Source: Pelomonas paludis (GTDB lineage: Bacteria > Pseudomonadota > Gammaproteobacteria > Burkholderiales > Burkholderiaceae_C). From it: 64,000 bases of DNA. Below the pieces are notes generated by a model. The model saw only the letters and a list, made by a program, of their open reading frames with translations, was not told the origin of the DNA and ran no database searches. This document shows, in pieces, positions 8,569 through 16,846 of this stretch. Every line of letters begins with the position of its first letter. The first letter of the stretch is position 1. The stretch covers positions 806,001 through 870,000 of the forward strand of contig NZ_JBDPZD010000002.1 of NCBI RefSeq assembly GCF_039872745.1. Direction: 5' to 3'. The position numbers and the translations under genes are program-made.

Positions 8569-9291
8569 ATGCAGATTTCCAAACTGGGCGCAACGACGGC
8601 CGTTGCCCTGACCCTGGCCGCCTGCGGCGGCGGTGGCAGCAGCACGATCACCGACCCACCCGTACCGGCGCCCACGCCAGCGCCGGCACCGGCGCCAACC
8701 CCGGCTCCTACACCGGCCCCCACCCCCGCCCCGACCCCGGCGCCTGAACCCGCGCCGGCACCGACGCCCGCCCCAACACCCGCTCCAACGCCGGCCCCGT
8801 CACCCGATCCCACGTCCTTCGCCATCAACTCCTTGAGCTTTGCGGCCAATACGGTGATGCCCAGCAAGTACACCTGCAATGGCGGCGAGACCAGCCCGAA
8901 CCTGCAATGGACCATCAGCTCGGACGCGGTCAAGGGCTTTGCGCTGATCATGGAAGACCCGGACGCCGTGCCCATCGTCGGCTATGCCTATGTGCACTGG
9001 AACGTGTTCGGCATCCCGGCCACGGCGCGGGAGCTGGCCGAGGGCGCCTCGCGCAAGAGCATGCCGGCCGGCAGCGTGGAGGGTCTCAACGACGACCGCG
9101 TGGCCCGCTACTCGGGGCCCTGCCCGCCGTCTGGCAATGGCACCCACCACTACAGCTTCACGCTCTACGCGCTGAACACCAATGCGCTGGGCATCGACAC
9201 CTCCCGGCCCTGGCGCAAGGCTGACTTTGAGCGCCTCTACCTCAGCTCCATCGTGCAGAAGGTGGAGATGCAGGCCACCTTCAGCCGCTGA
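8569..9291 (+). CDS. PEBP/YbhB-family lipoprotein with long Ala-Pro linker
   Basis: A 240-residue lipoprotein. The signal peptide ends in the lipobox LAAC, then follow about 50 residues of alternating Ala-Pro/Thr-Pro (nucleotides 8662-8812, internally repetitive), and a phosphatidylethanolamine-binding domain with the family motifs MEDPDAVP, VHWNVFGIP and GPCPPSGNGTHHYSFTLYAL. The linker should hold the domain away from the membrane. YbhB-like proteins are thought to bind phosphorylated or anionic ligands; actual function is unknown. Start taken at MQISK, where the signal peptide begins, with a GAGG-type ribosome binding site. Confidence 0.82.
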   Translation: MQISKLGATTAVALTLAACGGGGSSTITDPPVPAPTPAPAPAPTPAPTPAPTPAPTPAPEPAPAPTPAPTPAPTPAPSPDPTSFAINSLSFAANTVMPSKYTCNGGETSPNLQWTISSDAVKGFALIMEDPDAVPIVGYAYVHWNVFGIPATARELAEGASRKSMPAGSVEGLNDDRVARYSGPCPPSGNGTHHYSFTLYALNTNALGIDTSRPWRKADFERLYLSSIVQKVEMQATFSR

Positions 9292-9308
9292 AACCGCTGA
9301 ACGCCACG

Positions 9309-10445
9309 ATGCCCGCCCCAACGATGACACCCCGCCATCGCCCCCACCCACGGCGGCGCGAGGCCACGCTCTGGCTCTCGCTGCTGGCGGGGTGCGGGGG
9401 CGGCAGCAGCGCCAACGCACCCACGCCGACGCCCACCACCCCGCCATCGACCAGCACCGGCAACGGTATCGGCACGATGGCGGATCAACTGGGCACCGCC
9501 CTGGCCACCGCCGCGCCCGACCAGCCCGGCGTCAGCGTGCTGGTGATGCAGGACGGCGTCGAGACCTACAGCGCCCAGCGCGGCATGGCCAACACCCTCA
9601 CGCGCACGCCAGTCAGCCGCAGCACGGGCTTCCGGCTCGCCTCGGTGAGCAAGCCCTTCACGGCGGTGGCGGTGATGCAGCTCGTCGAGCAAGGCCGGCT
9701 CACGCTGGCCGACTCCATCCTCGACCACCTGCCCGAGCTGCCCGCGAACTGGCGGCCCATCACCCTGGAGCACCTGCTGTCGCACCAGTCGGGCATCGTC
9801 GACATCTTCAATGACTTCTGGACCCCGGCCGTCTTCAACAACATGACGCTGGACGGCCTGCTGACCTACCTGTCCACCTCGCAGCGCACGCTGGAGTTCG
9901 CGCCCGGCACCCGGGGCGACTACAGCAACACTGGCTTCATGCTGCTGGCCAAGATCGTCGAGCGGCGCACGGGCAAGCGCTTTGGCCAGCACATGGCCGA
10001 AGCCGTCTTCCAGCCCGCCGGCATGCTGGGCAGCTACATCAACGACGAGTTCCAGCCCATCAAGCCCGGTGACGCCCTCAACCACGGCGATCGCACCACC
10101 TTCTACGGCTTCACCACCTACTTCAAAGGCTCGATGGCGCAGGTCAGTTCGGCCGACGACTTTCTGCATTTCTTCCAAGCCCTGCTGGCCGGCCGCCTCG
10201 TCAAACCCGAGACCCTGGCCGACATGTGGCGCCGCCGGGCCGTGCTCGTTGGCGGCGGCGCGATGGGGCTTGGCTTTTTCTTGACCGCCAATGGCGTGAC
10301 CCACCAGGGCGAATGGGACAGCTTCTACACCGTGATGAGCATCGACACGCAGCGCAAACGTGCCTGGACGGTGCTCACCAACTCAGGCGCAATCGGCCAC
10401 AGCCAGGTGACCGAGATCGATCGCATCGTCAGCCGGGCGCCCTGA
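9309..10445 (+). CDS. Class C beta-lactamase-like serine hydrolase, lipoprotein
   Basis: A 378-residue protein with a short basic N-terminus, lipobox LLAGC and a Thr/Pro-rich linker, followed by a beta-lactamase/transpeptidase fold. The nucleophile motif SVSK lies at about S112-K115 and the second motif YSN in GDYSNTGFMLL; a late HQGEWDS segment is in the region of the third motif. Such proteins are usually peptidases or esterases of the EstB/D-Ala-D-Ala carboxypeptidase type rather than drug resistance enzymes. A second start (MTPRHR) 15 bases downstream is equally possible. It follows the PEBP lipoprotein by 17 bases and probably shares its transcript. Confidence 0.82.
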   Translation: MPAPTMTPRHRPHPRRREATLWLSLLAGCGGGSSANAPTPTPTTPPSTSTGNGIGTMADQLGTALATAAPDQPGVSVLVMQDGVETYSAQRGMANTLTRTPVSRSTGFRLASVSKPFTAVAVMQLVEQGRLTLADSILDHLPELPANWRPITLEHLLSHQSGIVDIFNDFWTPAVFNNMTLDGLLTYLSTSQRTLEFAPGTRGDYSNTGFMLLAKIVERRTGKRFGQHMAEAVFQPAGMLGSYINDEFQPIKPGDALNHGDRTTFYGFTTYFKGSMAQVSSADDFLHFFQALLAGRLVKPETLADMWRRRAVLVGGGAMGLGFFLTANGVTHQGEWDSFYTVMSIDTQRKRAWTVLTNSGAIGHSQVTEIDRIVSRAP

Positions 10446-10478
10446 AAATGCCGGGCCCCCTCTCCACGGCGCACCGGC

Positions 10479-10838
10479 ATGCTCCCCATCGCCCTGATCG
10501 ACTCCACCGACGGCCTCACCCCCACGCTCGACCGCCCGCGCCCTGACCGCCTGGTCAGCGGCAACCCGCTGCGCAAGACCTGGGTGCTGCACGAGGCCGG
10601 GCCGGTAACCGCCGGCGTGTGGGAGTGCGAGGTGGGCCGCTGGCGCATCGTCTTCCCGCCCGAGCGGCAGGAGTACTTTCACGTCCTCTCAGGCCGCGTG
10701 CGCCTGCATGGGCCGCAGGGCGCCACCGACATCGGCCCCGGCCAGGGCGGCGTGATCCCGCCGGGGTTTGAGGGCGAGTTCGAGGTGCTGGAGCCGGTGC
10801 GCAAGCAGTTTGTGTTGGTGGACACCGCTGCTCAGTAA
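10479..10838 (+). CDS. Cupin-domain protein (Cupin_3 type)
   Basis: A 119-residue single-cupin protein. The barrel motifs are visible as GVWECEVGRWRIVFPPERQEYFHVLSGRV and DIGPGQGGVIPPGFEGEFEV; the pattern resembles the small ureidoglycine aminohydrolase-like cupins of unknown substrate. Only one of the usual histidines (YFH) is present, so metal binding is uncertain. Its last codons overlap the convergent ppk2 gene by seven bases. Confidence 0.72.
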   Translation: MLPIALIDSTDGLTPTLDRPRPDRLVSGNPLRKTWVLHEAGPVTAGVWECEVGRWRIVFPPERQEYFHVLSGRVRLHGPQGATDIGPGQGGVIPPGFEGEFEVLEPVRKQFVLVDTAAQ

Positions 10839-11752
10839 CGCGCCGGCACAAACATCTCGGCCGGCACCGGGTGGCGCACGTAGTCGTCGTGGCGCTCACG
10901 CTCGGGCAACGCGATCTCCGTGCGCTCGACCTCGTGGTACGGGAACTGGTCGAGCAGGTGCTGGATGCAGTTGAGCCGCGCGCGCTTCTTGTCGTCGGCC
11001 TGGACCACCCACCACGGGGCCTCGGGGATGTGGGTGCGCTCCAACATGCTCTCCTTGGCGCCGGTGTAGTCCTCCCAGCGGCGGCGGGACTCCAGGTCCA
11101 TGGGCGAGAGCTTCCACTGCTTGAGCGGATCGTGGATGCGACCGAGGAAGCGCACGTGCTGCTCGTCGTCGCTGATCGAGAACCAGTACTTGATGAGAGT
11201 GATGCCCGAGCGCACCAGCATGCGCTCAAACTCAGGGACCGAGCGGAAGAACTCCTCGACCTCGTCCTCGGTGCAAAAGCCCATCACGCGCTCGACGCCA
11301 GCGCGGTTGTACCAACTGCGGTCGAACAGCACGATCTCGCCACCCGCCGGCAGGTGCGGCACGTAGCGTTGGAAGTACCACTGCGTGCGCTCGCGGTCGT
11401 TGGGTGCGGGCAGCGCCACCACGCGGCAGACGCGCGGGTTGAGCCGCTGGGTGATGCGCTTGATGGCGCCGCCTTTGCCGGCAGCGTCGCGCCCCTCGAA
11501 GAGGATCACGACCTTTTGCTTGGTGTGCGCGACCCAGTCCTGCAGCTTGACCAGCTCGCGCTGCAGCCGGAAGAGCTGCTTGAAGTAGGTCAGGCGCTGA
11601 GACTGCGCCGCCTCGTCAGCCGGGCCGTCCAGGCCCCGCAGCGCCTCGTCGACGCTGCGGTCCTCGATCTCCATCTCCAGCTCTTCGTCATAGCCGTCGA
11701 GTAGGTCGCGGCGGATGCGTGCGTGGAGGCTTGGTTCGGTGGGGTCGCTCAT
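10832..11752 (-). CDS. ppk2: Polyphosphate kinase 2 (PPK2 class)
   Basis: A 306-residue cytosolic enzyme that transfers phosphate between polyphosphate and nucleotides. The Walker A motif GRDAAGKGG, the Walker B region IVLFDRSWYNRAG and the lid with NDRERTQWYFQRYVPHLP are intact, and total length fits the one-domain class of PPK2. The start at MSDPTE is preferred; a further ATG lies nine bases upstream (MPGM). Both start codons lie in or at the edge of a perfect 10-bp hairpin (11750-11778). No gene partner is evident; the GH115 gene ends 43 bases upstream on the same strand. Confidence 0.9.
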   Translation of the reverse strand: MSDPTEPSLHARIRRDLLDGYDEELEMEIEDRSVDEALRGLDGPADEAAQSQRLTYFKQLFRLQRELVKLQDWVAHTKQKVVILFEGRDAAGKGGAIKRITQRLNPRVCRVVALPAPNDRERTQWYFQRYVPHLPAGGEIVLFDRSWYNRAGVERVMGFCTEDEVEEFFRSVPEFERMLVRSGITLIKYWFSISDDEQHVRFLGRIHDPLKQWKLSPMDLESRRRWEDYTGAKESMLERTHIPEAPWWVVQADDKKRARLNCIQHLLDQFPYHEVERTEIALPERERHDDYVRHPVPAEMFVPARY

Positions 11753-11778
11753 GCCGGGCATGGTGAACGCCCGGCATG
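11750..11778 (-). promoter_or_regulatory. Perfect 10-bp hairpin covering the ppk2 start codon
   Basis: CATGCCGGGC at 11750-11759 and GCCCGGCATG at 11769-11778 form a perfect stem with a nine-base loop. On the minus strand the 3' arm holds the ATG of ppk2 (11752) and the loop edge holds the alternative ATG (11761). No U-run follows in either direction, so it is not a normal terminator. A start-codon-masking hairpin is inference. Confidence 0.5.
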
Positions 11779-11794
11779 ACGGTTTGTTGAACGC

Positions 11795-14677
11795 TCAGCG
11801 GGCGACGGCACCCGTCACGTACCCGCTCTCGGGCGGCCCCAGGTAGCTGGGCTTCAAGCCACCGGCGTCGATGACCAGCTTGTGCAGCACGACGCCGGGC
11901 TCCAGCACCCAGAACTTGAGCACATGGGCGCCTGGGGCGCTGACCTCGTGGCGGGTCTGGAAGGTGGCGGCCGAGTTGGAGACATTGCGCTCCCACTCGC
12001 GGCTGCCGTCGCCCACACCGCCGGCGGCGTGCATGTTGACGATCTGCAGCGGGCCGTCGTCGATGGAGACGGCAAAGCGCAGGCCGTTGGCAGGCCAGTC
12101 GGGCTGGAACTTGAGCGTGGGCGCGACCGTGGTGTGCACGGTCAGCTTGCCGCTGCTCGTCAGGTTGACCGGGTACTCCAGGCGCATGGTGGCGGCCTTG
12201 GGGTCGGCCGGTGCGGGCACGTCCACCGGCAAGGGGGTCATGCCGTCACCGGTGCGGCTGTGGCCGGGCAGGCGCATCCAGCGGCGGCCGGCCGGGGCCA
12301 CCTGGCGCGCATGGCTGGCCGCCTCGATGGCGACGACGCCACGGCTTTCCACAAAGCCTTCGGGCAGCGGGGCTGCGGGCTTGCGCACGGGCACGGCCAG
12401 GCGCACCGCCGGGCCGCCCTCGGGCTCGACGATCACCATGCCCGTGCTCTCGCCCGCAGGCACCTTGGCCCAATCGGCCGAGACCTCGATGCGCTGCTGC
12501 AGCAGCACCGGGTCGCCGAGCTTGCCGGTGGCGGCTGAGAGTTGCAGCCAGGGCTGCTCCGCCTGGACGCTGAAGCGCAGCGGTCGGTCGCCACGGTTGA
12601 AGACCTCGAAGTAGCTCTTCTGCCCGCTGAAAGGGTCCAGCATCGGCAGCCTCACGGGCTTTGGCAGGCCCCAGGCATCGGCCGGTTGTTCGGTGCCTTC
12701 GATACCCAGGCCCATGAACGCGCCCGCGCGTGGCTGCACTTCGGACACGGCCGGCATGATGTTGAGCGGCGGCTCGTTCCAGAAGAAATAGCCCAGGTGG
12801 GTCTGGTCCATGAAGTGGTTCCACTTGCCGCCTTGAAGCTCGTGATAGCGGCGCGTGAGGGCGGCGTCGTCGGCAAACAGGTCGCGCGCCTTGGCGGCCT
12901 GGGCATTGGTGCTGGTGCGGCCCTGGCGGGCGTAGAGCCGGTTGAGCGCGGCGGTGACGTGCAGCTCGGTGACGATGCGGCCGGCCTCGATGGGATGCTC
13001 GACGAGCTGGAAGAAGGCGTCCTGCGCGCCCTGGGGCAGCTTGGCGCGCAGGGCCTTGGCCTCGCGGGCGAGTTGCTGGTACTCGGCCACCACGCGCTCG
13101 GCTTCGCGCTCGTTCACGAGGCTGTAGGTCTCGGGCGCCAGCAGCTCGGGCTTGCGGCGGTGGTTGGCGCGCGTGGTGCGCTGCACGATGTCGGCCAGGG
13201 CTTCAGCCTGCGCGGCGCCAAAGTCACGCGCCGCCCAGGCACGCAGGAAGCCATCGGGCGTGGGCCAGCGGCCGGGGTTCCAGGCGTAGTTGAGGAAGAA
13301 GTCGATGGGGATCTCCATCGGCTTCAGGTCGCCCACGTTGACGACCCACTGCTTGGTGGCGCCGTACTGCCAGGCCAGGTGCATCTGCTCCCAGACCTTG
13401 GCGACGGGGGTGACGTTGATCCACTTGTAGTTGCGCGGGCCACCCACGTAGTCGAAGTGGTAGTACACGCCGGCGCCGCCGCTGCGGGCGCGCTCGTCCT
13501 TGGTGGGCAGGCGGCGGATATTGCCCCAGTTGTCGTCGGCCCAGAGCAGGGTGACGCCGTCGGGCACGCGCATGCCCTTCTCGTAGTAGTCCTGCACCTC
13601 CTTGTAGAGGGCCCAGACCTGCATGGCGGATTTGGCGTCGGGCTCTTTCTCGATCAGCTTGCGCTGGTCGGCCACGATGCGCTCCAACAGCGCGACATTG
13701 GCGTCGCGGCTCATGGGCTCGTCGCCGTCGCCGCGCATGCCGAGCGTGAAGGCACGCTCGGTGCCGCGCGATTGCGCGAGGCCCCCTTGCCAGAACTCGC
13801 GCAGCCGCTCGGCATTGCGGTTGTAGTCCCAGGGGCCACCGCCCGCGTCGGCCCACTCGCGGTGGGCGCGCATGAGCGGCTCGTGGTGTGAGGTGCCGAT
13901 CACGACGCCGAACTCCTCGGCCAGTGCGCCGTTCTTGGGGTCGTCGGCAAAGAAGGCCGAGCCCCACATGGCCGGCCAGATGAAGTTGCCGCGCAGGCGC
14001 AGGATCAGCTCGAAGACATGCGCGTAGAACTTGCTGTTGTAGCCGCCGAACTTCTCCTTGCTCCAGCCCGTGAGCGCAGGCGCTTCGTCGTTGAGGAAGA
14101 TGCCGCGGTAGCGCACCACGGGCGCGTCCTGCACGCGCGTGCCGGCGGGCACATAGAGCGCGGGGCGCTGCGTGACGGGCACGTCGGCCCACCAGTACCA
14201 GGGCGAGACGCCGATCTGCTCGGACAGCTCGTAGACGCCGTAGACGGTGCCACGCCGGTCACTGCCGACGATGACCAGCGCCCGCTCGACGCCCGGCAGC
14301 GGCCGCGCGACGGTGGCGATCTGCCAGCCCTCCCACTGGCCCTTGAGGCCGCGCACGTCGAGCTTGCCGCTGGCAACGAGGGCGTCGATCAGGGCGCTTT
14401 TGCCCAGGGTGCCGACGAGGATCAGGTCCTGCCCTTGCGGGGCGGCCGTGGCTTGCAGCGCAGGGCGCGTGCGGGTGACGCGCTCGACGTCGGCCTGCAG
14501 GTCGGCCACGGCGCGGCGCACAGCAGGCTCATCAGCGGCGTCCACCGCGATGCCGCCGGTGAGCGAGACGCCGTTCTTGACGGGCTGGAACTGCACAAAG
14601 GGCGCGAGGCCCAGGGCGCTGGCGGCCGTGCCGGCCAGGCTGAGAACGAGGGCGGCCAGCAGGCGTTGGATCGTCAT
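11795..14677 (-). CDS. Glycoside hydrolase family 115 (xylan alpha-1,2-glucuronidase)
   Basis: A 960-residue secreted enzyme with a Sec signal peptide (TAASA). Segments characteristic of GH115 are visible: the N-terminal ILVGTLGKS domain, WEGWQIATV, RGTVYGVYELSEQIGVSPWYWWADVP, RGIFLNDEAPALTGW and FELILRLRGNFIWPAMWGSAF, followed by helical and beta domains to the C-terminus. Family members remove (4-O-methyl)glucuronic acid from xylan, including internal residues. Full length agrees with the family. It lies 11 bases after an SGNH esterase on the same strand, so a xylan debranching operon is likely; a FadR-type GntR operator-like site precedes the operon. Confidence 0.85.
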   Translation of the reverse strand: MTIQRLLAALVLSLAGTAASALGLAPFVQFQPVKNGVSLTGGIAVDAADEPAVRRAVADLQADVERVTRTRPALQATAAPQGQDLILVGTLGKSALIDALVASGKLDVRGLKGQWEGWQIATVARPLPGVERALVIVGSDRRGTVYGVYELSEQIGVSPWYWWADVPVTQRPALYVPAGTRVQDAPVVRYRGIFLNDEAPALTGWSKEKFGGYNSKFYAHVFELILRLRGNFIWPAMWGSAFFADDPKNGALAEEFGVVIGTSHHEPLMRAHREWADAGGGPWDYNRNAERLREFWQGGLAQSRGTERAFTLGMRGDGDEPMSRDANVALLERIVADQRKLIEKEPDAKSAMQVWALYKEVQDYYEKGMRVPDGVTLLWADDNWGNIRRLPTKDERARSGGAGVYYHFDYVGGPRNYKWINVTPVAKVWEQMHLAWQYGATKQWVVNVGDLKPMEIPIDFFLNYAWNPGRWPTPDGFLRAWAARDFGAAQAEALADIVQRTTRANHRRKPELLAPETYSLVNEREAERVVAEYQQLAREAKALRAKLPQGAQDAFFQLVEHPIEAGRIVTELHVTAALNRLYARQGRTSTNAQAAKARDLFADDAALTRRYHELQGGKWNHFMDQTHLGYFFWNEPPLNIMPAVSEVQPRAGAFMGLGIEGTEQPADAWGLPKPVRLPMLDPFSGQKSYFEVFNRGDRPLRFSVQAEQPWLQLSAATGKLGDPVLLQQRIEVSADWAKVPAGESTGMVIVEPEGGPAVRLAVPVRKPAAPLPEGFVESRGVVAIEAASHARQVAPAGRRWMRLPGHSRTGDGMTPLPVDVPAPADPKAATMRLEYPVNLTSSGKLTVHTTVAPTLKFQPDWPANGLRFAVSIDDGPLQIVNMHAAGGVGDGSREWERNVSNSAATFQTRHEVSAPGAHVLKFWVLEPGVVLHKLVIDAGGLKPSYLGPPESGYVTGAVAR

Positions 14678-14688
14678 GAACCGGCTCC

Positions 14689-15963
14689 TCAGCGTGCGGC
14701 CCAGCGGCAGCTGCGCAGGGCGTCCAGCGGCACGGCGTCGGCCAGCTTCTTGAGGCCGGCCATGCTGGGGTGCAGGCCGTCGTTGTCGGACTCGGGCGCA
14801 AGGCGGTCGGGGCGCGCGGGGTCACGCACGGCGGCGTCAAAGTCGGCCACGGCGTCGAACACGCCTGACTTGCGGATCCAGTCGTTCAGCGCCTGGCGGT
14901 CGGCCTCGTTGGCGGGGCTGGGGCGGTAGTAGTCGCTGCCGGCATAGGGCGTGACGGTGGCGCCGATCAGGCACACGCCCTGGTCGTGCGCGCGGGCGGC
15001 CAGCTGCGTGTGGGCGAGCTTGAGGTCGGCCAGCATGCGGGCGCGGGCATCGGGCGTGTCGTCACCATTGCGGCGCTGGCTGCCCATGTCATTGACGCCG
15101 ATGAAGACGAGCGCGTGGCTCACGCCGGGGCGCATCAGCACATCGCGCTCAAAGCGGCTGACGAGGGCCGGGCCCAGGCCCTCGCGCAGCATGCGGCCAC
15201 CGCCGATGCCGGCATTGACCACGCCAATCTGCGAGAGGCCCGCCTCGCGCAGCCGGGTGGCGACGCCATCGGTCCAGCGCAGATGGGTGTCGGCCTTGAC
15301 GCCATAGCCGTCGGTGATCGAGTCGCCGATGGCGACAAAGCTGCGGCTGCCCTTGGGCGCCAGCACTTCCAGCCCCGTGATGAAGACCCAGCGCTCGGCC
15401 GTGCGCGGGTTGGCCCAAGTAGTGTCCAGCACCTTGTTGCCGGGCAGCATGAAGGTGGTGGCGCGCGAGCCGGCATGGCCCGTCACGCGGTGCGGCTCAC
15501 CGAGGAAGTGCAGGCTGATGGCGACGTCGGCACCGGCCGCGATGGCCAAGGGCACGGGGTCGCTCAGGTACTCGGCCCCGGCCGGGATCATCACGGCCGT
15601 CTCGCCGTTGAAGGTCAGCGGGTAGACGCTGCCGGGCACCAGGTCGGGCTTGCCATTGGCGGCCACCAGGCCCACGGATGCGGCATTGATCTGCAGCGGC
15701 GTGGGGCCATGCGCGTTGCTCAGCCGCACCCGCACTTGGCGCCCCGGTGCCGAGGCCCGCACCAGCTGGCGGATGCTGCCGTCACGCCAGGCATCGGCCG
15801 GCAAGGCCTGGTCGGGCGAGGGCGTCAGCTGCGCCGTGCCCCAGCTGGCCACCCAGCGTTCGGACTGGGCCAGCGCGGCGTGGCTGGCAAGAAGGCCCAG
15901 CAGGGTGGCGGCGAGGACGGCGCGGGCAGCACGCAGGGGCGGCACAGGATGGAAGGGCTTCAT
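14689..15963 (-). CDS. Secreted SGNH/GDSL-family esterase
   Basis: A 424-residue protein with a Sec signal peptide (LLASHAALAQ), an N-terminal beta-rich region of about 170 residues, and an SGNH hydrolase domain. Block I FVAIGDSITDG, block III with FIGVNDMG and block V DGLHPS with the catalytic His/Asp are present. In this neighbourhood the natural guess is a carbohydrate esterase removing acetyl groups from xylan oligomers, but related proteins also act on other esters. The start MKPFHP was chosen because it opens the signal peptide. First gene of the GDSL-GH115 pair. Confidence 0.82.
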   Translation of the reverse strand: MKPFHPVPPLRAARAVLAATLLGLLASHAALAQSERWVASWGTAQLTPSPDQALPADAWRDGSIRQLVRASAPGRQVRVRLSNAHGPTPLQINAASVGLVAANGKPDLVPGSVYPLTFNGETAVMIPAGAEYLSDPVPLAIAAGADVAISLHFLGEPHRVTGHAGSRATTFMLPGNKVLDTTWANPRTAERWVFITGLEVLAPKGSRSFVAIGDSITDGYGVKADTHLRWTDGVATRLREAGLSQIGVVNAGIGGGRMLREGLGPALVSRFERDVLMRPGVSHALVFIGVNDMGSQRRNGDDTPDARARMLADLKLAHTQLAARAHDQGVCLIGATVTPYAGSDYYRPSPANEADRQALNDWIRKSGVFDAVADFDAAVRDPARPDRLAPESDNDGLHPSMAGLKKLADAVPLDALRSCRWAAR

Positions 15964-16013
15964 GGCGGTTTCTCGGGGCGTGGAATGGCGCATCGGTGCG
16001 CGGAAGGGTGTAG

Positions 16014-16024
16014 TTGTACGACAA
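16014..16024. promoter_or_regulatory. FadR/GntR-type operator-like palindrome
   Basis: TTGTACGACAA fits the TNGTNNNACNA consensus of the FadR/UxuR branch of GntR regulators and lies about 50 bases upstream of the SGNH-GH115 operon start. Several glucuronate regulators belong to this branch. No such regulator is encoded in the window, so assignment is inference. Confidence 0.4.
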
Positions 16025-16107
16025 CCGATGAGCCATCGTATCGAGGCCGCGTAAAGCCCACGCAAAGCCCCCACCGGCCCAGCGATGAATTCTCAGCAGC
16101 GGGGCTG

Positions 16108-16677
16108 CTAGAAACTGGATCCTGGCTGCTTGAGGAACTCGATTTCCTCGTCGCTCGACGCCCGCCCCAGCACGGCATTGCGGTGCGGGTAGCGCCCGAA
16201 GCGGTCCACGATGGCCTTGTGGCGGCGCTCGAAGTCGAGGTTGCCTGGCGCGTGGGCGGCGAAGAGGCCCAGCGCCTCCTCATGCACGGCGCGCGATTCG
16301 CTGTGCATGAAGGGCATCAGCAGGAAGGGCCGCTCGGCGTCGTTCAGCTGCGCCAGCGCGCCGCCAGCCACAGCCTCCTGGGCCAGCACCAGGGCCATGC
16401 CGTCCTGGGCAAAGGCGAGCAGCGTGCCCCGGCCGAGGTTGCGCGAGAACTGGTCCAGCACCAAGATCTCGGCCAGCCGACCGTGGGCGCCGGCCTGCCG
16501 CCAGGCCCATAGCTCGCCCGCAGCAGCGCTGGCGTGCAGGCCGCCGAAGCGACTGCGGATCAAGGCGTCAAAGGCGGGGTCGGCCGACCACCACTGAGCT
16601 GGCTTGATCTCTTGGAACCAGAAGTCGAGGACGGCTTGGTGCATGTCAACGGGTGAGGCCGGGTGTGGGCGCGTCAT
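16108..16677 (-). CDS. DUF924 family protein
   Basis: A 189-residue cytosolic protein of the DUF924 family: opening VLDFWFQEIKPAQWW, then FDALIRSRFGGL, LAEILVLDQFSRNLGRGT, LLMPFMHSES and FERRHKAIVDRFGRYPHRN are family hallmarks. The fold is a TPR-like helical bundle; no reaction is established. Two starts are possible, MTRPHP at 16677 or MDHQ-like MHQAVL at 16644; the longer is listed. It is monocistronic by layout, with 144 bases to the SGNH gene start and a palindrome-rich stretch upstream. Confidence 0.8.
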   Translation of the reverse strand: MTRPHPASPVDMHQAVLDFWFQEIKPAQWWSADPAFDALIRSRFGGLHASAAAGELWAWRQAGAHGRLAEILVLDQFSRNLGRGTLLAFAQDGMALVLAQEAVAGGALAQLNDAERPFLLMPFMHSESRAVHEEALGLFAAHAPGNLDFERRHKAIVDRFGRYPHRNAVLGRASSDEEIEFLKQPGSSF

Positions 16678-16715
16678 GCCTGGCCGCTTGCAGGCTGCCA
16701 GGCCTTCGTCAGGCG

Positions 16716-16846
16716 TCAGGCAAGACGCAGGTCTTGCCTTCGGTCCTGCCTCAGTCCCCTTGCAGGGCGCGTTCGCCATGCAAGACATGACGAACTCAGA
16801 TTGAGCCGTCACTGAGTCCACAGGACTCAGCTCGGTGCTCAATCTG
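16716..16846 (-). repeat. Palindrome cluster downstream of the first Bug gene
   Basis: Two structures lie here. AGGCAAGAC and GTCTTGCCT (about 16716-16740) form a 9-bp stem. Further on, CAGATTGAGC (16797-16806) pairs with GCTCAATCTG (16837-16846), enclosing an inner perfect hairpin CTGAGTCC/GGACTCAG (16812-16830). The outer arm overlaps the stop codon of the Bug gene at 16839. There is no U-run. It could be a transcript-end stabiliser or a dispersed palindromic repeat; only one copy is in the window. Confidence 0.5.

Noticed and set aside
8662..8812. Short tandem-like CCGGCGCC/ACCCCGGC units as a CRISPR or regulatory array
   Set aside because: They encode the Ala-Pro linker of the PEBP lipoprotein in frame; unit length and spacing are irregular and there are no spacers.
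11871..14929. Long open frames antisense to GH115
   Set aside because: High GC causes long antisense frames throughout the window. The GH115 frame carries the family motifs and the antisense frames carry none.
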